DNA from: Xanthobacter agilis | GTDB taxonomy: Bacteria; Pseudomonadota; Alphaproteobacteria; Rhizobiales; Xanthobacteraceae | NCBI RefSeq assembly: GCF_021730435.1 | Contig: NZ_JABWGX010000005.1 | Coordinates: forward strand, 169,896-233,895 | Direction of reading: 5' to 3' | Length of the DNA: 64,000 nt | Part shown: positions 55,673 through 63,924 of the stretch, in pieces | Numbering within the stretch: the stretch's first letter is position 1 | Layout: every line of letters begins with the position of its first letter | Translations under genes and position numbers: made by a program | Notes under the pieces: model-generated | Databases searched by the model: none | Seen by the model: only the letters and a program-made list of their open reading frames with translations | What the model was told of the DNA's origin: nothing

Positions 55673-55766
55673 GGATGGCGAGGGGAAGCGACGGCGCGGG
55701 CAGACGCCGCCGCTTCCCAGTCTCCCGTTTCGCAAGCCGTGAAGGCGTGTCGCGAGGATCTCCGTC

Positions 55767-56738
55767 ATGAGCGATTTGGGCATCGGCCATTCCATTCCCC
55801 GCGGCGGCCTCAGCGCGGGGCACGCCGAGGAGCTCGCCGAGGGGCTCGCGACGCCGGGCGATTATCTGGCCCTCATGAAGCCGCGCGTGATGTCGCTGGT
55901 GGTGTTCACCGCCGTGGTGGGCCTGGTCCGGGCGCCGGGTGATCTGCATCCCCTGCTCGCCTTCACCGCGCTCCTGTGCATCGCCACCGGTGCCGGTGCG
56001 GCGGGCGCCCTCAACATGTGGTGGGATGCTGATATCGACGCGGTGATGGACCGCACCCGGCGGCGGCCCATTCCCGCCGGCCGGGTGTCGGCCGGGGAAG
56101 CGCGGGCCTTCGGGCTCCTGCTGGCGGCGTTTTCGGTGGTGACGCTGGGGCTCCTGGTGAACCTTGTGGCCGGGGCGCTGCTCGCCTTCACCATCGCCTT
56201 TTATGTCGGGGTCTACACCATGTGGCTGAAGCGGGTGACGCCGCAGAACATCGTTGTCGGCGGCCTCGCCGGTGCCCTGCCGCCGCTGGTGGCCTGGGCG
56301 GCGGCGGCGGGCACGGTGTCGCTCGAGCCGATGCTGATGGTCGCCATCATCTTCTTCTGGACCCCGCCGCACTTCTGGTCGCTCGCGCTGTTCCGCACCG
56401 ACGATTATGCGCGGGCCGGCGTGCCCATGCTGCCGGTGGTGGCGGGGCCGGACCAGACGCGGCTGCTGATCCTGCTCTACACCCTGTTTCTCGTGCCCCT
56501 GGCCTTCAGCCCCGCGGTGCTGGGCTTCGCCGGTCCGGCCTATGGCGCCGTGGCCCTGGCGTGCGGGGCGGTCATGGTGCGCCTTGCGTGGGAAGTGTTC
56601 CGGCAGCGGCAGGGCGTGGCGGCGGTGACGGCGGCCAAAAGGCTGTTTGGCTTTTCCATCCTTTATCTCTTCGCGCTGTTCGCGACCCTGCTCGGGGAAG
56701 CGCTGGCGCCGCAGGTTGCGGAGGCTCTCCCATGGTGA
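55767..56738 (+). CDS. ctaB: Protohaem IX farnesyltransferase (haem O synthase)
   Basis: Protein of 323 residues with about nine membrane helices, in the UbiA prenyltransferase family. Asp-rich sites [15 protein letters not shown] and YTMWLKR...NIVVGG are present, as is [12 protein letters not shown], the CtaB signature. It farnesylates haem B to haem O for the oxidase. The ATG at 55767 has a GAGGA RBS. Its last 7 bases overlap the next small gene. Confidence 0.96.
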   Translation: MSDLGIGHSIPRGGLSAGHAEELAEGLATPGDYLALMKPRVMSLVVFTAVVGLVRAPGDLHPLLAFTALLCIATGAGAAGALNMWWDADIDAVMDRTRRRPIPAGRVSAGEARAFGLLLAAFSVVTLGLLVNLVAGALLAFTIAFYVGVYTMWLKRVTPQNIVVGGLAGALPPLVAWAAAAGTVSLEPMLMVAIIFFWTPPHFWSLALFRTDDYARAGVPMLPVVAGPDQTRLLILLYTLFLVPLAFSPAVLGFAGPAYGAVALACGAVMVRLAWEVFRQRQGVAAVTAAKRLFGFSILYLFALFATLLGEALAPQVAEALPW

Positions 56739-57019
56739 CGCGCAGCAGGAAGGTGATACCGGGACCGGCCTTCACCGGCGCGGATGAGCGCCGGGATGGC
56801 CCCCAGGGTGGCCCTCATGACGGGGCGCGGGTGGCCGTGGTGATCCCCCTGCCGCGCAAGGACGGGGCGGAGGCGGGCGTGGTGCTCACCCCCGAGCAGC
56901 AGCGGAGCCGCCGGGCGCGCTCCCTCGCCATCGCCGTGGTGCTCGGCGCGCTGGTGGTGCTGTTCTACGCGGTGACCCTCGTGAAGCTCGGCCCCGGCGT
57001 GCTGAACCGGCCGTTGTGA
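56732..57019 (+). CDS. Small cta-operon membrane protein (CoxF-like)
   Basis: Protein of 95 residues overlapping the end of ctaB by 7 bases (ATGGTGA), so it is easily missed. The N-terminal half is hydrophilic; one membrane helix ([22 protein letters not shown]) lies near the C-terminus, ending GPGVLNRPL. Small proteins with this LVVLFY-VT-KLGP tail lie between ctaB and ctaG in many alphaproteobacteria and are named CoxF or left hypothetical. It is probably an assembly factor or accessory subunit; its job is not known to me. Confidence 0.75.
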   Translation: MVTRSRKVIPGPAFTGADERRDGPQGGPHDGARVAVVIPLPRKDGAEAGVVLTPEQQRSRRARSLAIAVVLGALVVLFYAVTLVKLGPGVLNRPL

Positions 57020-57034
57020 GCAAAGGAGGCGGCG

Positions 57035-57610
57035 ATGGCATGCAACGGGACGGATCGGGGGCGGCTGGTGGCCTTGGGCCTGGCGGCCTTCATCGCCGCC
57101 ATGGTGGGGGTCACTTATGCCTCGGTGCCCCTTTATGCGGCCTTCTGCACCCTGACCGGCTTCGGCGGCAGCACCCGCGTGGCCGCCGCTCCGCCGCGGC
57201 AGGCGGCGGAGCGCGAGATCGCCATCCGCTTCGATGCCAACGTGGCTTCAGGCCTGCCGTGGACCTTCGCGCCCGATGCGCGGGAGATGGTGGTGAAGAT
57301 CGGCGCGCCGAGCCTTGCCTATTATCGCGCGCGCAGCGCCTCCGGCCGGGAGACGGCGGGTAGCGCCAGCTACAACGTCTCCCCGCCTCAGGCCGGCGCC
57401 TATTTCGTGAAGATGCAGTGCTTCTGCTTCGAGGCGCAGCACCTGGGCCCGAACGGGGCGGCGGAGCTGCCGGTCGCTTTCTATGTGGACCCGGCCATCC
57501 TCGACGATCCGGACCTGAGGACACTGCCGGCCATCACCTTGTCCTACACCTTCTTCCCGGCGCGGACGCAGGCATCGGCGGGAAGCGCGCGGGACAAGAA
57601 GCCCTTGTAG
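57035..57610 (+). CDS. ctaG: Cytochrome c oxidase assembly protein CtaG (Cox11)
   Basis: Protein of 191 residues: one N-terminal membrane helix (ALGLAAFIAAMVGVTYA) and a periplasmic beta-barrel domain. The copper-binding pair CFCFEAQ (about residue 129) and the preceding FVKMQ are the Cox11 hallmark. It delivers CuB to subunit I. A GGAGG RBS lies 6 bases before the ATG at 57035. The gap to the previous gene is 15 bases. Confidence 0.95.
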   Translation: MACNGTDRGRLVALGLAAFIAAMVGVTYASVPLYAAFCTLTGFGGSTRVAAAPPRQAAEREIAIRFDANVASGLPWTFAPDAREMVVKIGAPSLAYYRARSASGRETAGSASYNVSPPQAGAYFVKMQCFCFEAQHLGPNGAAELPVAFYVDPAILDDPDLRTLPAITLSYTFFPARTQASAGSARDKKPL

Positions 57611-57666
57611 GGGCCTGAAGGATGCCGGCGCGACGCCGGGAACATAAGGCACGGAGGACCTTCGCC

Positions 57667-58536
57667 ATGGCTCACACGGATGTCGAGGCGCATACCGAGG
57701 GGCACGCCAATGGGCACCTCAAGGGGCACGATTATCACGTCGTCAATCCGAGCCCCTGGCCCATCCTTGGCTCGGTCTCGGCGCTGGTGCTCACCGCCGG
57801 CGCGGTGGTGTGGATGCATGGCGGCAGCGCGGCGTTCATGGCGCTGGGCGGGCTCGGCATCCTCCTGACCATGGTGGGCTGGTGGCGGGACGTGATCCGC
57901 GAGGGGCACCAGGGCTTTCACAGCCAGGTGGTGGTGCTGGGCCTGCGTTATGGCATGATCTTGTTCATCGCCTCGGAGGTGATGTTCTTCGCGGCCTGGT
58001 TCTGGGCCTTCTTCGATGCGTCGCTGTTTCCGGGCGAGGCGATCAATTTCCAGCGCACCGAGGTGACCGGGGGCCTGTGGCCGCCCAAGGGCATCGAGAC
58101 CCTCGACCCCTGGCATCTGCCGCTGCTCAATACCCTGATCCTGCTCACCTCCGCCACGACGCTGACCTGGGCGCACCATGCCCTGATCGAGAACGACCGC
58201 GACGGGCTCAAATGGGGCCTGTGGTGCACGGTGGGGCTCGGCGCGCTGTTCACGCTGGTCCAGGCCTATGAATACATGCACGCCCATTTCGATTTCGCGG
58301 GCAACATCTATGGCGCCACCTTCTTCATGGCCACCGGCTTCCACGGCTTCCATGTGATCGTCGGCACGGTGTTCCTGGCGGTCTGCCTGTTGCGGGCGTA
58401 CCGGGGGGATTTCACGCCGGAGCGCCATTTCGGCTTCGAGGCGGGGGCCTGGTACTGGCATTTCGTGGATGTGGTGTGGGTGTTCCTGTTCGCCTTCATC
58501 TATGTCTGGGGTTCCATCGGCGGTTCGGCCCATTGA
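57667..58536 (+). CDS. ctaE: Cytochrome c oxidase subunit III
   Basis: Protein of 289 residues with seven membrane helices, after a His/Gly-rich N-terminus (HTEGHANGHLKGHDYH). Family motifs: WWRDVIREG, SEVMFFAAWFWAFF, HFDFAGNIYG-like region and WYWHFVDVVWVFLF at the C-terminus. The ATG at 57667 follows a GGAGG. Part of the same operon. Confidence 0.95.
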   Translation: MAHTDVEAHTEGHANGHLKGHDYHVVNPSPWPILGSVSALVLTAGAVVWMHGGSAAFMALGGLGILLTMVGWWRDVIREGHQGFHSQVVVLGLRYGMILFIASEVMFFAAWFWAFFDASLFPGEAINFQRTEVTGGLWPPKGIETLDPWHLPLLNTLILLTSATTLTWAHHALIENDRDGLKWGLWCTVGLGALFTLVQAYEYMHAHFDFAGNIYGATFFMATGFHGFHVIVGTVFLAVCLLRAYRGDFTPERHFGFEAGAWYWHFVDVVWVFLFAFIYVWGSIGGSAH

Positions 58537-58550
58537 AGAGGGTGCCATCC

Positions 58551-58940
58551 ATGCCCGGCTCTTTCGACCCGCACGGCGCTTCTCCGCTCGCGGCGGGCCT
58601 TTCCGGGCATTGCCCGCGCTGCGGCCGGGGACGGCTGTTCAAGGGCTTCCTGAACCTTGCCCCGCGCTGCGATGTCTGCGGCCTCGACTATGGCTTTGCC
58701 GATGCCGGGGACGGGCCGGCGGTGTTCGTCATCCTCATCGGCGGCGGGGTGGTGGTGGCGCTGGCCCTATGGGTGGAAGCGACCTATGCGCCGCCGCTAT
58801 GGGTGCACGCGCTTTTGTGGATTCCCGCCATCCTGGCGGTGACGCTCGGCCTGCTGCGCCCGCTCAAGGGGGTGATGGTGGCGCTTCAGTATCGCAACCG
58901 GGCAGCGGAGGGACGGTTCGACCGGGGCGGGCCGCCATGA
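58551..58940 (+). CDS. DUF983 membrane protein
   Basis: Protein of 129 residues. It begins with two zinc-ribbon-like CxxC pairs (CPRCGRGRLF, CDVCGLDY), then two membrane helices (AVFVILIGGGVVVALALWV and ALLWIPAILAVTLGLL). DUF983 proteins are regularly found in cta operons of alphaproteobacteria between ctaE and SURF1; the role is not established but fits oxidase assembly. Its stop overlaps the start of the next small frame (ATGA). Confidence 0.88.
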   Translation: MPGSFDPHGASPLAAGLSGHCPRCGRGRLFKGFLNLAPRCDVCGLDYGFADAGDGPAVFVILIGGGVVVALALWVEATYAPPLWVHALLWIPAILAVTLGLLRPLKGVMVALQYRNRAAEGRFDRGGPP

Positions 58941-59104
58941 GGCCCGGTATCGGGCCGTCAAAGGCGTCATCGCGGCCCGGTATCGGGCCGTCAAAGGTAT
59001 CATCGTGGCCCGGCATCGGGCCGTCAAAGGCGTCATCGCGGCCCGGCATCGGGCCGTCAAAGGCGTCATCGCAGCCCGGCATCGGGCCGTGGCGTGTGCC
59101 ATGA
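58937..59104 (+). CDS. Possible 55-residue repeat peptide coupled between DUF983 and SURF1
   Basis: An ATG overlapping the DUF983 stop (ATGA, 58937-58940) opens a frame of 55 codons that ends in a TGA overlapping the SURF1 ATG (ATGA, 59101-59104). It encodes five near-copies of an 11-residue unit (PGIGPSKASSR), with Trp and Gln variants. Whether it is translated as a peptide or only serves as a ribosome relay is unknown. I would not call it a gene without expression data, but the coupling on both sides is exact. Confidence 0.4.
   Translation: MRPGIGPSKASSRPGIGPSKVSSWPGIGPSKASSRPGIGPSKASSQPGIGPWRVP
58941..59090 (+). repeat. 33-bp tandem repeat array in the cta operon
   Basis: Four full units (58941, 58974, 59007, 59040) and an 18-base fifth one (59073). 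Each starts with a hairpin GGCCCG-GTAT/GCAT-CGGGCC, then GTCAAAGGCGTCATCGC. The unit length is a multiple of three. The array is flanked by direct copies of GCCATGAGGC at 58934-58943 and 59098-59107, as if it had been inserted at, or grown from, that site without breaking the start-stop overlap. Confidence 0.9.
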
Positions 59105-59844
59105 GGCGGCGCGGATGGCTGGTGGCTCCGGCGACGGTGGCCGTCGCGTGTCTGCTGCTGGTGGGGCTCGGCACCTGGCAGATGCAGCGCGGCGCCTGGA
59201 AGGCGCATCTCATCGGCATGGTGGCGGCACGGGCCCATGCGCCGGCCCAGGAGGTGCCGCCGGTGGCGCAATGGCCGGCGCTGACCCGCGATGGCGACGA
59301 ATACCGCCATGTGCACCTGCGCGGCGTCTTCGACCACGCCCGCGAAACCTTGGTCTTCACCGTCCGTGGCGGTGACGCGGGGCCGCCGCAGGGGCCGGGG
59401 GCGCTTGTCATCACGCCGCTGATGCGCGCGGACGGCCCCCCGATCCTGGTCAATCGCGGCTTTGTACCCGAGGCGCGGCGCGACCCGGCAACCCGGCCCG
59501 AAGGGCAGGTGGCGGGCGAGGTGGAGATCACCGGTCTCCTGCGCCTGCCCGAGGAGGCAAGCTGGTTCGTGCCGGACAATGATGCGGCCCGTGGTGCCTT
59601 TTATCGCCGGGATCCGGCAAGCATCGCCGCGGCCCGCGGCGTGACCGGGGCCGCGCCCTTCATCATCGATCTCGACGCCGGCCCGGTGCCCGGCGGCCTG
59701 CCGGTCGCGGGCGCCACGCGGCTTTCGTTTCCGGACCGGCATCTTGAATATGCCCTCACCTGGTATGGTCTCGCCGCGACCCTCCTGGCCGTGAGCCTTG
59801 CCGTGTGGGTGTCGCGCCGATCGCGGCAACGTGGAAAGCTGTGA
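59101..59844 (+). CDS. SURF1 family cytochrome oxidase assembly protein
   Basis: Protein of 247 residues with membrane helices at each end (VAPATVAVACLLLVGLGTWQ and YALTWYGLAATLLAVSLAVWV) and a periplasmic-side domain between, the SURF1 layout. The stretch GTWQMQRGAWK after helix 1 and ILVNRGFVPEA, PDRHLEYALTWY later are family marks. It helps insert haem a3 in subunit I. The ATG at 59101 overlaps the preceding stop; a GTG at 59005 inside the repeat array would add a repetitive leader and is not preferred. Confidence 0.93.
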   Translation: MRRRGWLVAPATVAVACLLLVGLGTWQMQRGAWKAHLIGMVAARAHAPAQEVPPVAQWPALTRDGDEYRHVHLRGVFDHARETLVFTVRGGDAGPPQGPGALVITPLMRADGPPILVNRGFVPEARRDPATRPEGQVAGEVEITGLLRLPEEASWFVPDNDAARGAFYRRDPASIAAARGVTGAAPFIIDLDAGPVPGGLPVAGATRLSFPDRHLEYALTWYGLAATLLAVSLAVWVSRRSRQRGKL

Positions 59845-59936
59845 TGGAAGATTTGCCACGCGGTCGCCGCAGGATCGGCGTGCGGGTGTCATCGGCCGCG
59901 CCTAAGATCGCACGGTCCCATCGGGAGTCTCGGGTC

Positions 59937-61181
59937 ATGGCACGTTGCGATGTGGTGGTTCTGGGCGCGGGAATCGTCGGGGTCAGCGTGGCACTGCATC
60001 TTCAGGCGCATGGCCTGTCGGTGGTGCTGATGGACCATGCGGCACCGGGCGAGGGCACCTCCTTCGGCAATGCCGGCGTGATCGAGGGCAGCGCTTTGCT
60101 GCCGGTGGGCTTTCCGCAGGATCCCGTCACGCTGCTGAGCCATGCCATGAAGCAGACGTCGGAGAGCAATTATCACCTCGCCGACCTGCCGGCCCTTGCC
60201 CCGTGGCTGTGGGACTATTTCCTGCATTCCTCGCCCCAGGCGCTCGCCGCCACCGCGCGCGACCTGCGCCCGCTGTTGAGCCGCGCCCGCGCCGAGCACC
60301 ATGCCCTTGCCGCGCCGGCCGGCGTCATGGATCTCCTGAGGCCCAGCGGATGGATGAAGCTGTACCGGACCGAGACGGCCTTTGCCGCCACCGCCGCCGA
60401 GCGCGCCTTGGCGGACGAACTGAAGGTGGCCTATTCGGTGCTCGACGCAGCCGGTGCCATCGCGCTCGAACCGTTTCTGAAGCCCTGCTTTGAAAAGGCC
60501 ATCCATTGGCACGACTGTGACAATTGCTCTGATCCGGGCGGCCTCGTGAAGGCCTATGCGGCGCTGTTCGAGGCGCGGGGCGGCGTGTTCCTCCACGGTG
60601 ACGCCCTCAGCCTGCGCCGCACCGGCACCGGCTGGCGGGCGGAGACCGCGGAAGGGCCGGTGGATGCGGAAGAGGCGGTGGTGGCCCTTGGTCCCTGGAG
60701 CGTGGAACTGCTCGAACAGCTGGGCGTGAAGGCGCCGCTGGTGGCCAAGCGCGGCTACCATGTGCATCTGGCGCCGGAGAACGGGTTGACCTTGGGCCGC
60801 GCGGTGGTGGATGTGGCCGGCGGCTACGCCTTGCAGAGCACGCGCTACGGCATCCGCCTCACCACCGGGGTCGAGATCGCGGCGCGCGATGCGCCGGCAA
60901 CCCCGGTCCAGGTGGAGCGCGACATTCCCATGGCGCGGGAGCTTCTGCCCCTCGGCGCGGTGCGGGAGGCCGAGCCGTGGCTGGGCCGGCGCCCGGCGCT
61001 GCCGGATTCAAAACCGATCATCGGTCCCGCGCCCGGCATCGGCGGGCTGCATCTGGCCCTCGGCCACGGCCATTGGGGGCTGACGCTCGGCCCCGTCACC
61101 GGCCTGCTCCTGGCGCAGATGATGACCGGGAACACCCCGTTCACAGATCCGAAGCCCTTCTCGGCACGGCGCTTCCTCTGA
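59937..61181 (+). CDS. FAD-dependent D-amino-acid dehydrogenase-like oxidoreductase (DadA family)
   Basis: Protein of 414 residues in the DAO superfamily. The N-terminal FAD site is VVLGAGIVGVSVALHL with the acidic residue in LMDHA, followed by GTSFGNAGVI. The C-terminal part has GGLHLALGHGHWGLTLGPVTG, a second FAD contact. DadA oxidises D-amino acids at the membrane to oxo acids and feeds electrons to the respiratory chain; other members oxidise sarcosine or glycine. The gene follows the cta operon with a 92-base gap and may be read together with it. Confidence 0.85.
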   Translation: MARCDVVVLGAGIVGVSVALHLQAHGLSVVLMDHAAPGEGTSFGNAGVIEGSALLPVGFPQDPVTLLSHAMKQTSESNYHLADLPALAPWLWDYFLHSSPQALAATARDLRPLLSRARAEHHALAAPAGVMDLLRPSGWMKLYRTETAFAATAAERALADELKVAYSVLDAAGAIALEPFLKPCFEKAIHWHDCDNCSDPGGLVKAYAALFEARGGVFLHGDALSLRRTGTGWRAETAEGPVDAEEAVVALGPWSVELLEQLGVKAPLVAKRGYHVHLAPENGLTLGRAVVDVAGGYALQSTRYGIRLTTGVEIAARDAPATPVQVERDIPMARELLPLGAVREAEPWLGRRPALPDSKPIIGPAPGIGGLHLALGHGHWGLTLGPVTGLLLAQMMTGNTPFTDPKPFSARRFL

Positions 61182-61214
61182 TTCCCTTGCCTCAGCCGCG
61201 CACCTAAAACCATC

Positions 61215-61306
61215 GGCCCCCGTCTTTGACCGGTGCCAAGTGGGTTCGCTCAGGCGCCGCGCGGGCTTGACCAAAGCCCCATGAGTCAAGCTCAAGGGCC
61301 TTTGGT
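61215..61306 (-). repeat. Interspersed repeat of about 100 bp, copy B
   Basis: Read on the minus strand it matches copy A: CCAAAGGCCC at the start, GAGCG in the middle and TTGGCACCGGTCAAAGAC at the end. Its outer part overlaps the last codons of the convergent gene (61292-61831), so the repeat supplies the stop codon and the final residues Lys-Gly-Pro. Confidence 0.7.
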
Positions 61307-61831
61307 GTAATAGGCGCGCGGCCGGGTGCCCTCCTTGAAATAGCCGAACAGCGCGGCGGTGCCGAGCGCCTGCGCCAGCAGGCCGGGGGCGAGGGCGGCA
61401 AAATCGGCCATGGTGGCGCCGTCGGGGGCCATGGCGGCGCGGATGGAGAACTGGCTGTAGGCCGAGACCGCCACCCAGGCCGCCAGCAGCCAGGGGGAGA
61501 CGGTGAGCGCGTGGCGGGACTTCATCACCGTGAGCACGACGAAGCTCGCGCCCCAGGCGAACAGCACCAGTTGCGGCCACAGGCCGAGTCGCAGCAATTG
61601 CGCCTGGATGGTGGCGCCGCCAAAGGTTTCGCCGAGCGCCCAGGTGGCGCCCGAGACGCCGGTGGAGGCGATCAGCGAGAACAAGCCCGCGAGCGGCAGC
61701 GCGGTGATGCCGCAGGCGCACCAGAACAGCACCATCAAGGCGCCGCCCAGCTTCGGCGTTTCCCGCTCCTGGGGGCGCCGGCGCGGCTTGGGCTGCGGGG
61801 ATACGGGCACGGCGGAGCGCGTTTCGGTCAT
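61292..61831 (-). CDS. Small polytopic membrane protein, unknown
   Basis: Protein of 179 residues. After a basic Pro-rich N-terminus (about 30 residues) come four membrane segments (GALMVLFWCACGITALPLAGL, LWPQLVLFAWGASFVVLTVM, LLAAWVAVSAYSQFSI and a weaker last one). It ends in GYFKEGTRPRAYYTKGP, slightly like the DUF2569-type tail (TRPxxYY), but the match is weak. The ATG at 61831 is chosen over 61852. The C-terminal codons are part of repeat copy B. Confidence 0.65.
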   Translation of the reverse strand: MTETRSAVPVSPQPKPRRRPQERETPKLGGALMVLFWCACGITALPLAGLFSLIASTGVSGATWALGETFGGATIQAQLLRLGLWPQLVLFAWGASFVVLTVMKSRHALTVSPWLLAAWVAVSAYSQFSIRAAMAPDGATMADFAALAPGLLAQALGTAALFGYFKEGTRPRAYYTKGP

Positions 61832-61908
61832 GACGGGTCCTTTGGTGCGCACCCGGACCCGGCGGGCCGGCGCGCAGGGGAAGAGCGCATCGATGGCCGA
61901 CCTTTAGA

Positions 61909-61952
61909 GCATTTTCACGCGGAGCGGATACCGCTTCGCGTGAAGAGAAGGC
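61909..61952. repeat. 44-nt palindromic repeat, diverged copy
   Basis: Same element as at 27306 and 47827: GCATTTTCACGCGGAGCGG...CCGCTTCGCGTGAAGAGAAGGC, with the inner GCGGAGCGG/CCGCTTCGC pairing better than in the other copies. It follows TAGA just as the 1433 palindrome does. Confidence 0.75.
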
Positions 61953-61988
61953 GTTCGCGCGGCGGGCTTCAGCCCGCGTGCGGGGCGG

Positions 61989-63002
61989 CTATGGCTGGAG
62001 CGGCGCCGACGGCGCGCCGAACAGGTCGCGCCAGCTCGGCTGGGCGCCGGGAAAAGGCAGGGCTTTGGCGCTGAATACGGCTCGCGCCACGGCCCGCGCC
62101 AGCACCGCGGCGGCACAGGCGCCGATGCGGGCAAGGTCCGGGATGGGCGCCGCCAGCGGCCGGCGGCCGGTGGCCAGCGTGAACACGCAATCGCCGTCGA
62201 GCGGGGTGTGGATGGGAAACAGCGACAGGGCGAGGCCGTCCTGCGCCATCACCGCCAGGCGGTGGGCCTGGGCGGTGGTGAGCACCGCATCGCAGGCCAC
62301 CACCGCAAGGGTGGTGGCCGAAAGCGGAACATGGCCCTTCAACGCCGGGGCCGACGCTTCATCGAGAAACGTGGCCGGCAGGCCCAGGCCGCCGAACTCG
62401 GCATGGCGCTCATAGGGGGCGGCACGGAAATGCGGGCCGGCGCCGAACAACGGGCTGCCCACGGCATTCACCGCCACCACCGCGCCCACCACATGGCCCG
62501 AGGGCAGCACCGCCGAGGCTGAGCCCAGCCCGCCCTTCACGATGGCGGTGGTGGCGCCGTAGCCGGCACCGATGGTGCCGAGGGGAAAATCGAGCCCGGC
62601 GCCATGGAGCGCGTCGCGGCCGAGATGCCGGTAGGGCGGGTCCAGGCCCCAGGCCTTGTCGCCGCCGTTGTTGAGATCGAACAACACCGCGCCGGGCACG
62701 ATGGGCACCCGCGCCGGCCCTACCGCAAAGCCGCGCCCCGCCGCCGCCAGCGCGATCATCACGCCCGCCGCCGCATCGAGCCCGAAGGCCGAGCCGCCGG
62801 AGAGCACGATGGCATCCACCTTCTCCACCGTGGCCGCGGGGTCGAGCAGATCGGCCTCGCGGGTGCCGGGGCCGCCGCCGCGCACGTCCACGGCGGCGAT
62901 GGTGGGTTCGTCGCACAGCACCACGGTGACACCCGTGGCGCAGCGTGCGTCGTGGGCATGGCCCACCTTGAGGCCGGGCACGTCGGTGATGAGATTGCGC
63001 AT
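61989..63002 (-). CDS. P1 family peptidase (DmpA/S58 type)
   Basis: Protein of 337 residues in the DmpA/ornithine acetyltransferase-like fold of self-cleaving N-terminal nucleophile enzymes. The start is NLITDVPGLKVGHAHDA, a family opening. VVLCDEPTIAAVDVRGGGPGTRE and VLSGGSAFGLDAAAGVM follow. The nucleophile Ser is probably in the later SATTLAVVACDAVLTTAQAHR segment, where the chain is cleaved. Members act on peptides with N-terminal beta- or D-amino acids. The ATG at 63002 is the usual start; 63035 adds a short leader. Confidence 0.85.
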   Translation of the reverse strand: MRNLITDVPGLKVGHAHDARCATGVTVVLCDEPTIAAVDVRGGGPGTREADLLDPAATVEKVDAIVLSGGSAFGLDAAAGVMIALAAAGRGFAVGPARVPIVPGAVLFDLNNGGDKAWGLDPPYRHLGRDALHGAGLDFPLGTIGAGYGATTAIVKGGLGSASAVLPSGHVVGAVVAVNAVGSPLFGAGPHFRAAPYERHAEFGGLGLPATFLDEASAPALKGHVPLSATTLAVVACDAVLTTAQAHRLAVMAQDGLALSLFPIHTPLDGDCVFTLATGRRPLAAPIPDLARIGACAAAVLARAVARAVFSAKALPFPGAQPSWRDLFGAPSAPLQP

Positions 63003-63192
63003 CCGCGGTTTCCGCCCCGTTCGCTGATCGCACAATTGTAGAGCGCTTTCATGCCGTTGCGAAAGGGCGCGCGCCCTTGGCAGGCGTAGTGGGGGTGCTC
63101 ACAAGGCGGCGAGCGCGGCGAAGTGCGGCTTGCCGCGGGCGCCGGGCGGGACCATGACGGGGCGGACTTGAACAGACTGCCGACAGGGTTCC

Positions 63193-63924
63193 ATGGCCGA
63201 CGTCACCCTTCCCGCCGCCTTTCTGGCCGGCCTTGTGAGCTTCGTGTCCCCGTGCGTGCTGCCGTTGGTGCCGCCCTATCTGTGCTTCCTGGGCGGCAGC
63301 ACCCTGGAGGATCTGGCCGGCGACGAGCCGGTGAAGGCGGTGGGGCGGCGCGCCATCTTCGGTTCGGCCCTGTTCGTGTCCGGCTTCTCCGTGGTGTTCG
63401 TGCTGCTGGGCGCGGGCGCTTCCGCCATCGGCGACCTGTTGCGCGCCCATCTCGACGTGTTGTCCATCATCGCCGGCCTCGCGATCGTCGTGATGGGGCT
63501 GAACTTCCTGGGCGTGTTCAAGATCCAGCTCTTGCACCGCACCGCGCGGCCCCATGTGAACGAGCCGGCGGGCCTGTGGGGCGCGTTCGTGATGGGCCTC
63601 GCCTTCGCCTTCGGCTGGACCCCGTGCCTGGGGCCGGTGCTGGGCGCGATCCTGGCGGTGGCGGGCTCGGAAGGCACGGTCGCCAAGGGCGCGCTGCTGC
63701 TCGCCACCTATTCGCTGGGGCTCGGCGTGCCGTTCCTGCTGGCGGCGGTGGCGGTGCGCCCGTTCCTGGCGAGCCTCGTCCATGTGCGCAAGCTGCTGCC
63801 GGTGATGGAGAAGGTGATGGGGGCGCTGTTGGTGCTCACCGGCATCGCCTTCATGTCCGGCTGGATCGCGCACGCCAGTTACTGGCTGCTCGAGATGTTC
63901 CCGGCGCTCTCGACCATCGGCTGA
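63193..63924 (+). CDS. ccdA: Cytochrome c biogenesis protein CcdA
   Basis: Protein of 243 residues with six membrane helices. The two membrane-embedded redox cysteines are in SPCVLPLVPPYLCFLGG and WTPCLGPVLG. It carries reducing power across the inner membrane to periplasmic thioredoxins for cytochrome c maturation. It starts with a short cytoplasmic stretch. After it, 63925-64000 shows no gene. Confidence 0.92.
   Translation: MADVTLPAAFLAGLVSFVSPCVLPLVPPYLCFLGGSTLEDLAGDEPVKAVGRRAIFGSALFVSGFSVVFVLLGAGASAIGDLLRAHLDVLSIIAGLAIVVMGLNFLGVFKIQLLHRTARPHVNEPAGLWGAFVMGLAFAFGWTPCLGPVLGAILAVAGSEGTVAKGALLLATYSLGLGVPFLLAAVAVRPFLASLVHVRKLLPVMEKVMGALLVLTGIAFMSGWIAHASYWLLEMFPALSTIG

Noticed and set aside
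58941..59090. Possible CRISPR array or iteron origin in the cta operon
   Set aside because: The 33-bp units are contiguous without spacers, lie within a coding operon, and no replication gene or AT-rich region is near.
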